From a virus: a DNA stretch of 64,000 nt. The notes under the pieces are model-generated. The model ran no database searches, was not told the DNA's origin, and was given only the letters and a program-made list of their open reading frames with translations. Location: IMG/VR virus record IMGVR_UViG_3300025132_007963, positions 124,001 through 188,000 of that record; one strand, given 5' to 3'. Position 1 is the stretch's first letter; every line of letters begins with the position of its first letter. A program made the translations under genes and the position numbers. Below are positions 19,700 through 28,079 of the stretch, in pieces.

Positions 19700-20103
19700 T
19701 ACCATTCTCCCATTAAATATTGAACTACCAAATTGTGGATTGACGGATCAACATTGCCCTTCCAATCCACACTACCATCTTCTATATGTTTTCGAATACT
19801 TGTTGCCGAAATAAAACCTATGTCTTTTGGTGGCACATGTTCGTTTATCTCATAACCGACACCACGTCCATAATTCACACTTTCGACGTCTGGAATTGAT
19901 ATAGCCACAACATCATTTTCTTTATACACTTCATTGATCATGTTCAAAGTTTGTTGTGTGGTGAACGGGTTTTTATCATCTGGTGGAATATCCCTAACTG
20001 CAATCAAAATTGGTATACCCTTGGAAAGCTTTTGATCAATTAACCATTTGTGGCCATTGTGAAATGGTTGCCACCTACCTATAAACATTGCTCTTTTACT
20101 CAT
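19699..20103 (-). CDS. NadM-like nucleotidyltransferase
   Basis: A short HxGH-type nucleotidyltransferase of 134 residues: GRWQPFHNGH (residues 9-18) binds the nucleotide and ISATSIR (98-104) is the second conserved motif. The closest pattern known to me is archaeal-type NMN adenylyltransferase, which would make NAD, but members of this fold also activate sugars or alcohol phosphates. It overlaps the sugar dehydrogenase and the APS kinase, so it may act in the glycan pathway. It lacks the QxRNPxHxxH motif of ATP sulfurylase. The substrate is unresolved. Confidence 0.8.
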   Translation of the reverse strand: MSKRAMFIGRWQPFHNGHKWLIDQKLSKGIPILIAVRDIPPDDKNPFTTQQTLNMINEVYKENDVVAISIPDVESVNYGRGVGYEINEHVPPKDIGFISATSIRKHIEDGSVDWKGNVDPSIHNLVVQYLMGEW

Positions 20104-20941
20104 CTGTTATTGCTCTTCCTTTCAAATTTTCCCAGTCTTTCTCTGGGCGAACTTCTAGATTAGTTTTCCACGCACCATTTATAACGTTTGTGTTGATACC
20201 AACGCTTTCTGCAAATGTCATAAACGCGTTAATATCTTTTGGAAAACAACTACCTCCAAAGCCCCAGCGACCGTCCGGACCTGGTACGCTAAGGTGGGAA
20301 TCTCCAACTCTTCCATCTGCTACAAAACCCGCTAGAGCTTTATCCCAATCAACACCAATCTTGTCTGATACAAGACGCATCTCGTTTGCAAATGCGACTT
20401 TAACAGAAAAGAAAACATTATTAAAGTATTTAATAAACTCGGCGGTATCATAGTCCATTTGCATAATGTTGGAATGATTAAATCTCATCTTGTATAGACT
20501 AGCCACTTTATTTGTAAATATGTCTGGCCCTCCCAATACAATTCTAGCTTGATTTAAAAAATCATACCTAGCGTGTCTTTCTGTTAAAAACTCTGGATTA
20601 AAAACAAAATTTAAATTTGGAAATTTTTCTTTAAAAGACCGTGTTGTACCGGGGACAATTGTAGATTTTATAACCACAACATTGTCTTGTCGATCACTGT
20701 TATTTTCAATGTCTGCGAGAACCGATTCTACTATACCCAAATTTATTGAGCCATTTTTATTCATAGGAGTTGGGACGCAAACAAAAACAATGTCTGAATT
20801 AACTGTTTCTTTTAATGAGTTAGAGCTTTTATTTTTATCTTTGTCGTACACTCTAACCGGTAAGACTGGCACAAAACCAAATCCTATTGCTTGACCAACA
20901 AATCCATTGCCTATTATTCCAATGTTTTGAATATTACTCAT
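20096..20941 (-). CDS. Short UDP-glucose/GDP-mannose dehydrogenase-family protein
   Basis: Oxidises nucleotide sugars to uronic acids in its family. The Rossmann motif IIGNGFVG is at residues 9-16 and the catalytic Cys motif GFGGSCFPKD is present (Cys232). KSTIVPGTT and NPEFLTE are also typical. The length is 281 residues, against about 430 for the family: the C-terminal nucleotide-binding domain is missing. The start was moved to the ATG at 20941, which overlaps the epimerase stop by 8 bases. Whether the short form is active is unclear, but the catalytic core is intact. Confidence 0.85.
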   Translation of the reverse strand: MSNIQNIGIIGNGFVGQAIGFGFVPVLPVRVYDKDKNKSSNSLKETVNSDIVFVCVPTPMNKNGSINLGIVESVLADIENNSDRQDNVVVIKSTIVPGTTRSFKEKFPNLNFVFNPEFLTERHARYDFLNQARIVLGGPDIFTNKVASLYKMRFNHSNIMQMDYDTAEFIKYFNNVFFSVKVAFANEMRLVSDKIGVDWDKALAGFVADGRVGDSHLSVPGPDGRWGFGGSCFPKDINAFMTFAESVGINTNVINGAWKTNLEVRPEKDWENLKGRAITDE

Positions 20942-21782
20942 CTTTAAACTCCATAAAACAGTCTGTAATGCCCTCAACTATATTAACTTCGGGTTTCCAA
21001 CCCAGGCTTAAAAACTCGCTGATATCTGCTTTTGTCAATCTAACATCGCCCGGGCGTTCAGCAACATATTCAAATTCTACACGGGGGAGCAAATTACTAA
21101 CAATATTTTTCATCTCGTTCAAAGAAATATTGTCTCCAGTTCCAACGTTAAAATATTTACCAATTAATTTATTGTTATTCATGTTATTCATACAAAAAAT
21201 GTTAGCGGATACAACGTCGCTCACATGAGCCATATCTCTTCGTTGTTCTCCGTCTCCTGTAATATAAGGAACTTTACCTTCTTTAATGTATCTTCTCCAG
21301 TTTGCAACACATGTTGCATATGGCCCCTCTGCTTTTTGATCTTCTGAGTATACGTTAAAGTATCTCAGCGCTACAGTCTTGAGGCCATACAGTTCATTAT
21401 ACAACAAAGTTTCTTGTTCTGTAACTAATTTAGATAAAGCATACGGACTAGCTGGGCCGGAACCGTTTCCAACAACAGAGGATGAACTAGAATATACGAC
21501 AAACGCGTTTACTTGTTTCGCAAACTCTAAAGTTATAGAGCCTGCCATAATGTTATTTTGCATAACGTGCACAGGGTTTTCTACACTATACTGTACTCTG
21601 GGAATCGCTGCCAGATGAAAGATAACATCTGGTTTAAAATTATGATGCTTTTCTTGATATCCTTCTAAAATATCCTCATTATCTTTAAGATCAATTCCCA
21701 TTACTTCGTGACCTGAAGCTGTCAATTCTCGGCACAGATGAGTGCCTATATATCCTTTGTGTCCTGTAACTAAAGCTTTCAT
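20934..21782 (-). CDS. NAD-dependent sugar epimerase/dehydratase
   Basis: An extended short-chain dehydrogenase: TGHKGYIG (residues 6-13) binds NAD, YSSSSSV gives the catalytic Ser and PYALSK gives Tyr114 and Lys118. It probably epimerises or dehydrates a nucleotide sugar for the glycan cluster; the substrate cannot be told. The C-terminal RPGDVRLTKADIS motif is common in UDP-glucuronate/UDP-GlcNAc 4-epimerases. The length of 282 residues is slightly short. It overlaps the dehydrogenase gene downstream. Confidence 0.88.
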   Translation of the reverse strand: MKALVTGHKGYIGTHLCRELTASGHEVMGIDLKDNEDILEGYQEKHHNFKPDVIFHLAAIPRVQYSVENPVHVMQNNIMAGSITLEFAKQVNAFVVYSSSSSVVGNGSGPASPYALSKLVTEQETLLYNELYGLKTVALRYFNVYSEDQKAEGPYATCVANWRRYIKEGKVPYITGDGEQRRDMAHVSDVVSANIFCMNNMNNNKLIGKYFNVGTGDNISLNEMKNIVSNLLPRVEFEYVAERPGDVRLTKADISEFLSLGWKPEVNIVEGITDCFMEFKDE

Positions 21783-21790
21783 TTTATTGT

Positions 21791-22492
21791 TTAAATAATA
21801 TTCCCATAATTAAAGTCTGATAGTTGCTTGTTGAATTCTGCTAGTTGTTCACGACTGGTGCATTTGTTAACATAAGCAGTTGGGTTTCTTCCAATGTGTG
21901 CGCCATTTAAAGCTCTTTTGTCATAATTGGTATGTGTGGATTGTTTTTTTCTTTTCAAGATAGATGGGTTCCATTCATACACCCAGTCTTCTACATAATC
22001 CGGGTAGTTTGAAAAATTATGCTCTTTTTCTATCCCAAAGGTATCAACTAGTTGTTGTTGGATATTGTCAGGCTCAGTCAATAAATCCTCATATTTAATT
22101 TCAATATTTACAATATCTTTAAATTCTTTAGACTGCTTCATGCTGTCAATCCACCTCTGTGGAGTTACGTAACCACCATCAGACAATACAACATCTCTAC
22201 CATCTCTGACCACATTGATTATTCCAATCTCATTATCGATGATCTTTTTTTTCTGTTCTTTAAACTTAGTCTTATTTCTATAGTACTCATTACTAAGCAA
22301 ACAAGGAGGAAGTCTCTTTCCTATAATAAAATTATTATCAGATTCGTATTCTAGAAAATCATCTAATGATATCTCATGACCATTGAAGCCCTCTTTGTAT
22401 AGAACATCAGTGCTTTTAAATGCATAAAACATTCTTAAAAGCAAGGTTGTTCCAGTTTTTGCACATCCAGTTATAAATATTTTTTTAGACAT
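21791..22492 (-). CDS. Sulfotransferase-family protein
   Basis: Residues near the N-terminus (ITGCAKTGTTLLLRM) form the 5'-phosphosulfate loop, and NVVRDGRDVVLS near residue 100 forms the 3'-phosphate site, so the protein should bind PAPS. IKYEDLL is also usual in the family. The start was placed at the ATG at 22492, which overlaps the upstream stop (TAATG) with GGAG before it. Together with the APS kinase it could sulfate a sugar of the surface glycan. The acceptor is unknown. Confidence 0.85.
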   Translation of the reverse strand: MSKKIFITGCAKTGTTLLLRMFYAFKSTDVLYKEGFNGHEISLDDFLEYESDNNFIIGKRLPPCLLSNEYYRNKTKFKEQKKKIIDNEIGIINVVRDGRDVVLSDGGYVTPQRWIDSMKQSKEFKDIVNIEIKYEDLLTEPDNIQQQLVDTFGIEKEHNFSNYPDYVEDWVYEWNPSILKRKKQSTHTNYDKRALNGAHIGRNPTAYVNKCTSREQLAEFNKQLSDFNYGNII

Positions 22493-23109
22493 TATATCTC
22501 CCAAGTCTTATATTCAGGTAGCTTTGTTTTGTTGCTATCATGCATTCTATAGCGATAGAAGGGAATTTTTAAGTGATGTATGCTATATTTATCACCTAAT
22601 CTTTTTCTTAGCTCTTCTTCTTCCTTGTGCCTCATCTTGGGATTATAGGCTCCAAGACTAATAAATAAATCCTTACGATACATTATACCACAAGAAATGT
22701 TATCTTTTTCAGCATATTTTCTCTCAATTGTATTTTCATAATTATCTACTAAAAGATAATCAGACGACACGCAAAATGCATCATGATTTGCTTCAAGATA
22801 TCTTTTCATTATAAATGCCATATCTTTATTAATATAATCATCTGCATCAACTCTAAAAAAGAATTGCCCTTTGGCGTTCTGTATGCCTAGATTAGCAGCT
22901 GATGATACACCTGAATTTTTCTTTGTTTTAAAAAGCCTAATGTCCTCAGAGAACGGCCTTATTCTTTCAATAGAATCGTCAGTGCTACAATCATCAACAA
23001 CAATAACTTCTATGTTTACTCTTTCTTGATTAAGGCAGCTTCTTATACATCTAGTTATATAACTGCCATAATTGTAGTTTGTTATAACAATGGATACTTC
23101 TGGGATCAT
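22492..23109 (-). CDS. Family 2 glycosyltransferase
   Basis: A GT-A fold transferase: VSIVITNYNYGSYI at the start, VDDCSTDDS, and the DXD-type FRVDADDYI near residue 80. It should add one sugar from a nucleotide donor to a growing glycan on the cytoplasmic side. At 205 residues it is a minimal catalytic domain without a membrane segment. Start ATG overlaps the NeuB-like stop (ATGA). Donor and acceptor are not predictable. Confidence 0.88.
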   Translation of the reverse strand: MIPEVSIVITNYNYGSYITRCIRSCLNQERVNIEVIVVDDCSTDDSIERIRPFSEDIRLFKTKKNSGVSSAANLGIQNAKGQFFFRVDADDYINKDMAFIMKRYLEANHDAFCVSSDYLLVDNYENTIERKYAEKDNISCGIMYRKDLFISLGAYNPKMRHKEEEELRKRLGDKYSIHHLKIPFYRYRMHDSNKTKLPEYKTWEI

Positions 23110-23822
23110 GTCAATCTACCATTCAATATATTTAATTCTTTTACTAAATCTTTGTATGTTTTTAAACTCGCTGCGTCAAAAGAGCAGGCATGTGCACCTT
23201 CAAATTGGGACTGAGCATTTATATTATTTGAATAGTGCTTTTCAATAATTGATGCACCTCTGTTATACGCCTCCAAAACAGCGGCTATTCCAATAGTGTG
23301 ATCACTGTATCCCGCGTATTGCTTTTCGTGAAATTGATGTGGCATCATGTTTAAATCCGGATCATATAATTTTGTAGGATATTTTGACACACAGAAGAGA
23401 TACTTTATCCTACCATTATCAAAACCAAATGGAAAGCTCAATCTTTCAATTTTTCCTGTAGAAATTATGGTTGGTTTGTTATCAGCTAATATTTTTTGAC
23501 ACAAGTCGGGACTGTCCACAACTAGCCTGCTAGCTATTTTGTGTCTTTTCATACCCACTTCTTGTGTCCACTCTAACCTCTCTTCATCAAAGATAGAGGC
23601 CATGGCTTCAATTCCTAGTGTACTACAAAAACTATACCATTTAAAAAAATCTTTTTTAGCTATATCTCTATACTTTCTATCTTGTGTACCGAAATATTTT
23701 TCTGAATCCATGAGCTGTACTTTTACAACATCTGCTCCAGCTGAAAACGCATTCAGTGTCATTCTTTTTAATTCAGATAGTGAACCATGATGCTGGTTAC
23801 ACAGATCTACTATAATTTCCAT
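23106..23822 (-). CDS. neuB: NeuB-like sialic/nonulosonic acid synthase, no SAF domain
   Basis: NeuB condenses phosphoenolpyruvate with an N-acyl hexosamine to give a nonulosonic acid. Seen here: AGADVVKVQL, the IASRLVVDSP strand, ISTGK, YPTKLYD and the signature GYSDHTIG with the following GASIIEKHY. The usual protein has about 345 residues with a C-terminal antifreeze-like SAF domain; this one stops at 238, so the SAF domain is absent. SD GGAG lies 9 bases before the ATG. NeuA follows in the same cassette, so a nonulosonic acid pathway is well supported. Confidence 0.87.
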   Translation of the reverse strand: MEIIVDLCNQHHGSLSELKRMTLNAFSAGADVVKVQLMDSEKYFGTQDRKYRDIAKKDFFKWYSFCSTLGIEAMASIFDEERLEWTQEVGMKRHKIASRLVVDSPDLCQKILADNKPTIISTGKIERLSFPFGFDNGRIKYLFCVSKYPTKLYDPDLNMMPHQFHEKQYAGYSDHTIGIAAVLEAYNRGASIIEKHYSNNINAQSQFEGAHACSFDAASLKTYKDLVKELNILNGRLT

Positions 23823-24519
23823 TTAAAAAATCTCCAATAACTTTTGGTGTTTTGCTTCTTATTTCATTCATAATTTCAGGCGTCATGTTTTTTACCTGGA
23901 AAAGCTTGCCTTTATTTAACAGCGGAGTACCCTTAGCTAACCCTGTTAATATATTATAACCGTATTCTTCCAATAAGTCAAATCCGGTAATGCAAGTTTT
24001 CATGAAAATATCCTCTGGACTATCATCGATTGTGATACCTTGCGTTTGTCTTTGTGCTATAATATTTCCAGTATCAATATTGTTGTCAACATAGTGAATT
24101 GTTGCGCCGATGCCCTTGGGGTTGTTTTCATAAATCGCCCAATACGGACTATCAACTCCGCGATATTCTTGAACTATACCTGTATGTAAATTAACAAAAC
24201 CTTTTTTTGGTATCGTGATTATTTCTGGTGGGAGTAAAGGACCACCAAAAACAAAGCCTACTTCTGGATCTAGAGATCTTAATAGTTCTTTAGTCCTACT
24301 AGAAAAAGCACTATTACCTCTGGTCGAAACAACTTGACACCATTTTGGAAAATTAATTTCTTTAAAGTATTTTGCCTCCGATCTTACAAAATCCTCATTG
24401 TCGTTTTTTTTATCAATAACTAAAACCATAGATATTTTAAGTCTTGCTTTTGATATAAGCCTGTCGATAAATGCGACATGCCTAGGGCTGTTTGATGTTA
24501 TAGCTACTATGTTTTTCAT
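23797..24519 (-). CDS. Sugar formyltransferase-like protein
   Basis: Has the formyltransferase core: NLHTGIVQEYRGVDSPYWA around residue 130 (a variant of the HxSLLPxxRG loop) and the following IGATIHYVDNNIDTGNII with the catalytic Asp. In this family N10-formyl-tetrahydrofolate is the donor and amino sugars are acceptors. It lies between NeuB and the PIG-L deacetylase, so it probably formylates an amino group freed on a nonulosonic acid or its precursor; that link is inference. It overlaps both neighbours. Confidence 0.82.
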   Translation of the reverse strand: MKNIVAITSNSPRHVAFIDRLISKARLKISMVLVIDKKNDNEDFVRSEAKYFKEINFPKWCQVVSTRGNSAFSSRTKELLRSLDPEVGFVFGGPLLPPEIITIPKKGFVNLHTGIVQEYRGVDSPYWAIYENNPKGIGATIHYVDNNIDTGNIIAQRQTQGITIDDSPEDIFMKTCITGFDLLEEYGYNILTGLAKGTPLLNKGKLFQVKNMTPEIMNEIRSKTPKVIGDFLNGNYSRSV

Positions 24520-25199
24520 AATTTTATCGGCAATCTTCCCATTCTACTAAACGCTTCACCACGATAAGAATCTATAGAGTATCCTCTAACTCTTGAAATA
24601 CCATCAATATAGGACATAATTTTATTTAAAAGGCCGTGTTGTGAAAAATACTCTTCCATTGCCTCTACTTTAAAGTTGTATGTTTCTGATATATCGACAA
24701 CAACGTCAGGGTTAGGGTGAGGATCTAGTATTTCATATGACCAGAGATCTTTAACTAAATGAGTTTGCCCTAAGTCTTCTAGTATGTTTTCTGCTGCCTT
24801 CCAGCATGCCTCTTCCACTAATGTTGAAGTTCTCTTGTGATCACGATGCTTGCATACAGAATTGTGAGTAATCACCAAATCAGGCTTAACACTTCGTATT
24901 ACTTTTATAACTTTGTGAAAAGTACTTTTTTTATTTGATACTTTCTGGCATTCTAAACCTAAAGAGTGTATCTGTGATATGCCTAATATTTTTGCTGCAG
25001 CGTTTGCTTCTTTCATCCTTGTGTCGATTATATTTTCTGGGTTTGTATTTTGTTCTATGCCTGTTGAACCATCTGTCATAAAACAAACATGTACTTCTGA
25101 TCCCTCAAGAGACCACTTCTTTATTGTCCCACCAGCACCAATTGTTTCATCATCTTGGTGAGCAGCAAATATTAAAACTTTATCTGGAGATGAAATCAC
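24516..25199 (-). CDS. PIG-L/LmbE family deacetylase
   Basis: N-terminal VLIFAAHQDDETIGAGG is the metal-binding AHxDDE motif of PIG-L de-N-acetylases, and ITHNSVCKHRDHKRTS carries the distal His residues. These enzymes remove acetyl groups from amino sugars. Two starts are possible: TTG at 25217 without SD and GTG at 25199 with AGAGAA upstream; the latter was chosen. Position between a formyltransferase and NeuA suggests deacetylation followed by reacylation of a sugar. Confidence 0.85.
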   Translation of the reverse strand: MISSPDKVLIFAAHQDDETIGAGGTIKKWSLEGSEVHVCFMTDGSTGIEQNTNPENIIDTRMKEANAAAKILGISQIHSLGLECQKVSNKKSTFHKVIKVIRSVKPDLVITHNSVCKHRDHKRTSTLVEEACWKAAENILEDLGQTHLVKDLWSYEILDPHPNPDVVVDISETYNFKVEAMEEYFSQHGLLNKIMSYIDGISRVRGYSIDSYRGEAFSRMGRLPIKL

Positions 25200-25755
25200 G
25201 TGTTGTTCTCTTTTCAATAAATTTTATATCTTCAACAGTGTGAACATCATGTACATCGCAAACAAACACGCCCGATTTTGTACTTAGATCTTTTTGAAAA
25301 ACATACCAATTTTTCATTATTCGAAACGCTGCATTTTGCATTAAGTTCGGACCCACGCTCATAAGCTCATTTCTATCATTTTCAATAAATGTTTTAAGTG
25401 CAGCATCAAGTGTCTCAGCTGTTATCTCTGGTGAATTCGCCTGAAGCGAAACTACAATCTCTGGAGGCCTATAAGTATTATCGATAAAGGTGACTGCAGA
25501 TCTTATTGCTTCCATCTTGTACACATGATCTCGGGCCAAGCGCGGGTCTCTATTGTGTACTCTTGCTCCGTACTCTAAAGCAACATCTTTTATCTCTGTA
25601 TCTTCTGTAGATACCCACACCGAAGTTATTAGTTTGCTTTCCTTGCAGGCTTTGATAGACCATGCTAGAAGAGGATGACCCCAAATTTTGTGTATGTTCT
25701 TGCGAGAAAGTCTTTTAGACCCACCTCGCGCAGGGATAATTGCAACGATATTCAC
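25180..25755 (-). CDS. neuA: CMP-nonulosonic acid cytidylyltransferase (NeuA-like)
   Basis: IIPARGGSKRLSRKNIHKIWG at residues about 6-26 is the CTP-binding signature of NeuA/KdsB-type enzymes, and LQANSPE matches the following substrate loop. The protein would activate a nonulosonic acid as its CMP derivative for transfer. It is 191 residues, a little shorter than stand-alone NeuA proteins. The start is GTG at 25755; no ATG is available after the preceding stop. It belongs to the NeuB cassette. Confidence 0.88.
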   Translation of the reverse strand: MNIVAIIPARGGSKRLSRKNIHKIWGHPLLAWSIKACKESKLITSVWVSTEDTEIKDVALEYGARVHNRDPRLARDHVYKMEAIRSAVTFIDNTYRPPEIVVSLQANSPEITAETLDAALKTFIENDRNELMSVGPNLMQNAAFRIMKNWYVFQKDLSTKSGVFVCDVHDVHTVEDIKFIEKRTTRDFISR

Positions 25756-25759
25756 AAAC

Positions 25760-26797
25760 TCATAATATCACATCAAATATTTTTTTGCAACAATTTTTAT
25801 GATCAAATAAGTGTTCTTTTCTAGCTTTTTTAAATTCTTTTTTTAAATCAGTTTTAGTGAGATATTCTATAGCTGCTGTAAAGTTACCCAAACTACAGTC
25901 AGTTTTAAGCTGCACACAGTAATCATAATTGTACAAGTACTCATGTGTTACTCTGTATGGTCTCTTAGAACCATTTCTAATCGCTGGCTTTATATCAAAA
26001 TTAATAACTGGTGTGTCATGCATGACGCATTCCTCAATCGTTGTAGATCCAAAATTAATTACAACGTCCGAAACTTCTAAAAGCTCTTGGGTAGTGTGTG
26101 GGAACCAAGAGGGGTCTTCAAAACAGACATCACCTTTTTGAGCTGCTAATTTAGGAAAATCATTCTTTGTATTAATATAAAAATTAACTATTGGATCTTT
26201 GCCTCTTGTTTTAAACAGTGTTGTGTACCCTAAGCTATTTAGATAATCTGATATGTCCCACCAGTTCGAAGCTGCCTCATCCCTACCTTTCGGCATCATC
26301 AATAAAGCTCTTTTTCCTTTTTTGAGTTTGTATTTTTTTAGTATATCTCTACTTTGCAATTTTATATCATATTTTGGTATACCCAAATATAAATTTTTTT
26401 TATTTGTAAGATTGTAATATTCCGCACAGAATTTACTTGGCATTAAGACATGATCAACTTTATCGATATACGCTTTAAAAGATTCTATAAAATCTGTTTG
26501 ATATGTCGTTGCTATTATTTTGACGCTTGGATTAATTCTATCTAAAAACTCTACACCTGTTTTTTCATTAATAAATAAAATACCTTCAGCTTTTTGTACT
26601 TCGCTAATTGGTCTAATATATACAAAGTTTTCTTGTGCATATTTTTTTAGCTCATCTAGATGTAAAAGTGGGCAGTTGTACTTGTTAGACGCACCAGTAT
26701 AAAATATGCACTTTAAGCCTCTTTTTCTAGCTTCCGTAACCAATGGCGCATAGTATCTTAAATGCGTCATTTCTAAAAAAATAAAATTAATATTCAT
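25760..26797 (-). CDS. GT-B type transferase, CDP-glycerol transferase-like
   Basis: The 345-residue protein has the two-domain look of a GT-B enzyme. The second half contains LLEVSDVVINFGSTTIEECVMHDTPVINFD, read as two strands around residues 240-270, which is the nucleotide-binding region typical of the CDP-glycerol:glycerophosphotransferase and related transferases. LLMMPKGRDEA also fits. The product could be a phosphoglycerol or sugar linkage. The start ATG overlaps the upstream stop (ATGA). The specific activity is not assured. Confidence 0.68.
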   Translation of the reverse strand: MNINFIFLEMTHLRYYAPLVTEARKRGLKCIFYTGASNKYNCPLLHLDELKKYAQENFVYIRPISEVQKAEGILFINEKTGVEFLDRINPSVKIIATTYQTDFIESFKAYIDKVDHVLMPSKFCAEYYNLTNKKNLYLGIPKYDIKLQSRDILKKYKLKKGKRALLMMPKGRDEAASNWWDISDYLNSLGYTTLFKTRGKDPIVNFYINTKNDFPKLAAQKGDVCFEDPSWFPHTTQELLEVSDVVINFGSTTIEECVMHDTPVINFDIKPAIRNGSKRPYRVTHEYLYNYDYCVQLKTDCSLGNFTAAIEYLTKTDLKKEFKKARKEHLFDHKNCCKKIFDVIL

Positions 26798-27372
26798 TGC
26801 TCATTCACCTTTGAAATAATATAATAGCGGCCTTTTGGATCTTTAAACGAAACATAATCTGTTATTTTGATTTTATGGTCGTCAAACATTTGCTTGGTTA
26901 ATAAATGGTCTGGGTCAGTAACAGAATATTTTAATCCAACTTGGTTGTAAAAACTTGGCAAATAACAAACCAGATTGTTAGTTTTCCAACTCATCGTGTT
27001 ATCTTTTATGTTGCCTGATACAAAATCAGAAACAAACACTTTGTTAGATTGCACTGTTTTTCGTATCTGCTTTATAAGATGACTGGAGGATTGTACAAGG
27101 TAGGTTAACCTCAAGCACAAAACTAAGTCATAATTTTTTATACCCCAGTCATTATGGACATCCCACTTATTTTGGTTTTCTATATCAAAGAAATGGTGTT
27201 CACAATTTAAAAACAAACTCTTTAAACTTTTAAACATTTCAATATTCGTCATGCTTGGATCTTTTGGGTCCTGTTGACCTAGCCAAGCTATCTTTAAATT
27301 ATTAAATGATTTTAAGTTATTCCTCAAATACATTCTGTATCTAGGTTTTAAAAAATCATCAGATACCCCCAT
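26794..27372 (-). CDS. Unrecognised protein of the glycan cluster, 192 aa
   Basis: I do not recognise this protein. The order of strands and helices, with YDLVLCLRLTYLVQSSSHLIKQI near the middle, faintly resembles a class I methyltransferase after motif IV, but the glycine-rich SAM loop is not visible. It overlaps the GT-B gene downstream and the deacetylase gene upstream (TAATG), so it is translated with them and probably acts in the same pathway. Confidence 0.6.
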   Translation of the reverse strand: MGVSDDFLKPRYRMYLRNNLKSFNNLKIAWLGQQDPKDPSMTNIEMFKSLKSLFLNCEHHFFDIENQNKWDVHNDWGIKNYDLVLCLRLTYLVQSSSHLIKQIRKTVQSNKVFVSDFVSGNIKDNTMSWKTNNLVCYLPSFYNQVGLKYSVTDPDHLLTKQMFDDHKIKITDYVSFKDPKGRYYIISKVNEQ

Positions 27373-28079
27373 TACAGATTATCCATAAAAACAAACTCAA
27401 TGTCATCTTGATGTTCTTTAATAAAATCAACTAGATCTTTTGTATACTTTCGGTCTAAGTAATTTCTGTCCCATTCGCAAGCATGATATACAATTCCACA
27501 ACTTTCTTTTATTTCTAGGGGCCTAAAAGGAGGAAAAATTGTTGAGTAGTTTGATTTATATTCTTTGTCTTTTTCCTGATAGGATTTTAGTGCATAATCT
27601 ATGTCGGTTACTGCAAATAACTCAAACCCCTCTTCATTTAGCGCGTCCCATGCATCAGGACCCATTCTCCAGGCAGGTGGCCTAAAAATTGGCTTAAATA
27701 CGTCTGCCAGGCCTGCTTTGGCAACTCTACTCTTCATTGACTTAGCTCTACTAATGGCATCGTCATATGTTATATCTAAAAATTCATTATTATCATTTTC
27801 CCAAGGTATGCCATGATAATAACCGTGATAACAAATCTCATAATTTTTTTGTGGTAGATCTTTCAATGCTTTACAAAAATCAGGATATTTCCATATAACC
27901 AAGGGGTCTCTTGTGACGACCCCATGACGTTGAGTTCTCCAATATGCTATTGGCACAAATAGACTAAACTTGATATTTGGGAATATTTCTATTAACTCTT
28001 TACACCTATCCAATACTTTTAGAGATGCTTTCGGATGAGGTGAAACATCATCAATACTTATATTAACTCTATATTTCAA
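27372..28079 (-). CDS. Polysaccharide deacetylase-superfamily protein
   Basis: Shows the NodB-like fold motifs: SIDDVSP (residues 8-14) with the metal-binding Asp pair, YHGYYHG near residue 84 with paired His, and FRPPAWRMG near residue 132. Enzymes of the family remove acetyl groups from polymer or lipid-linked sugars. The start is TTG, overlapping the upstream TGA as TTGA. It lies among glycan genes. The substrate is unknown. Confidence 0.8.
   Translation of the reverse strand: MKYRVNISIDDVSPHPKASLKVLDRCKELIEIFPNIKFSLFVPIAYWRTQRHGVVTRDPLVIWKYPDFCKALKDLPQKNYEICYHGYYHGIPWENDNNEFLDITYDDAISRAKSMKSRVAKAGLADVFKPIFRPPAWRMGPDAWDALNEEGFELFAVTDIDYALKSYQEKDKEYKSNYSTIFPPFRPLEIKESCGIVYHACEWDRNYLDRKYTKDLVDFIKEHQDDIEFVFMDNL

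Noticed and set aside
19699-20103. Idea that the small nucleotidyltransferase beside APS kinase is an ATP sulfurylase
   Set aside because: The HNGH and ISATSIR motifs fit the NadM-type fold, and the QxRNPxHxxH signature of ATP sulfurylase is absent.
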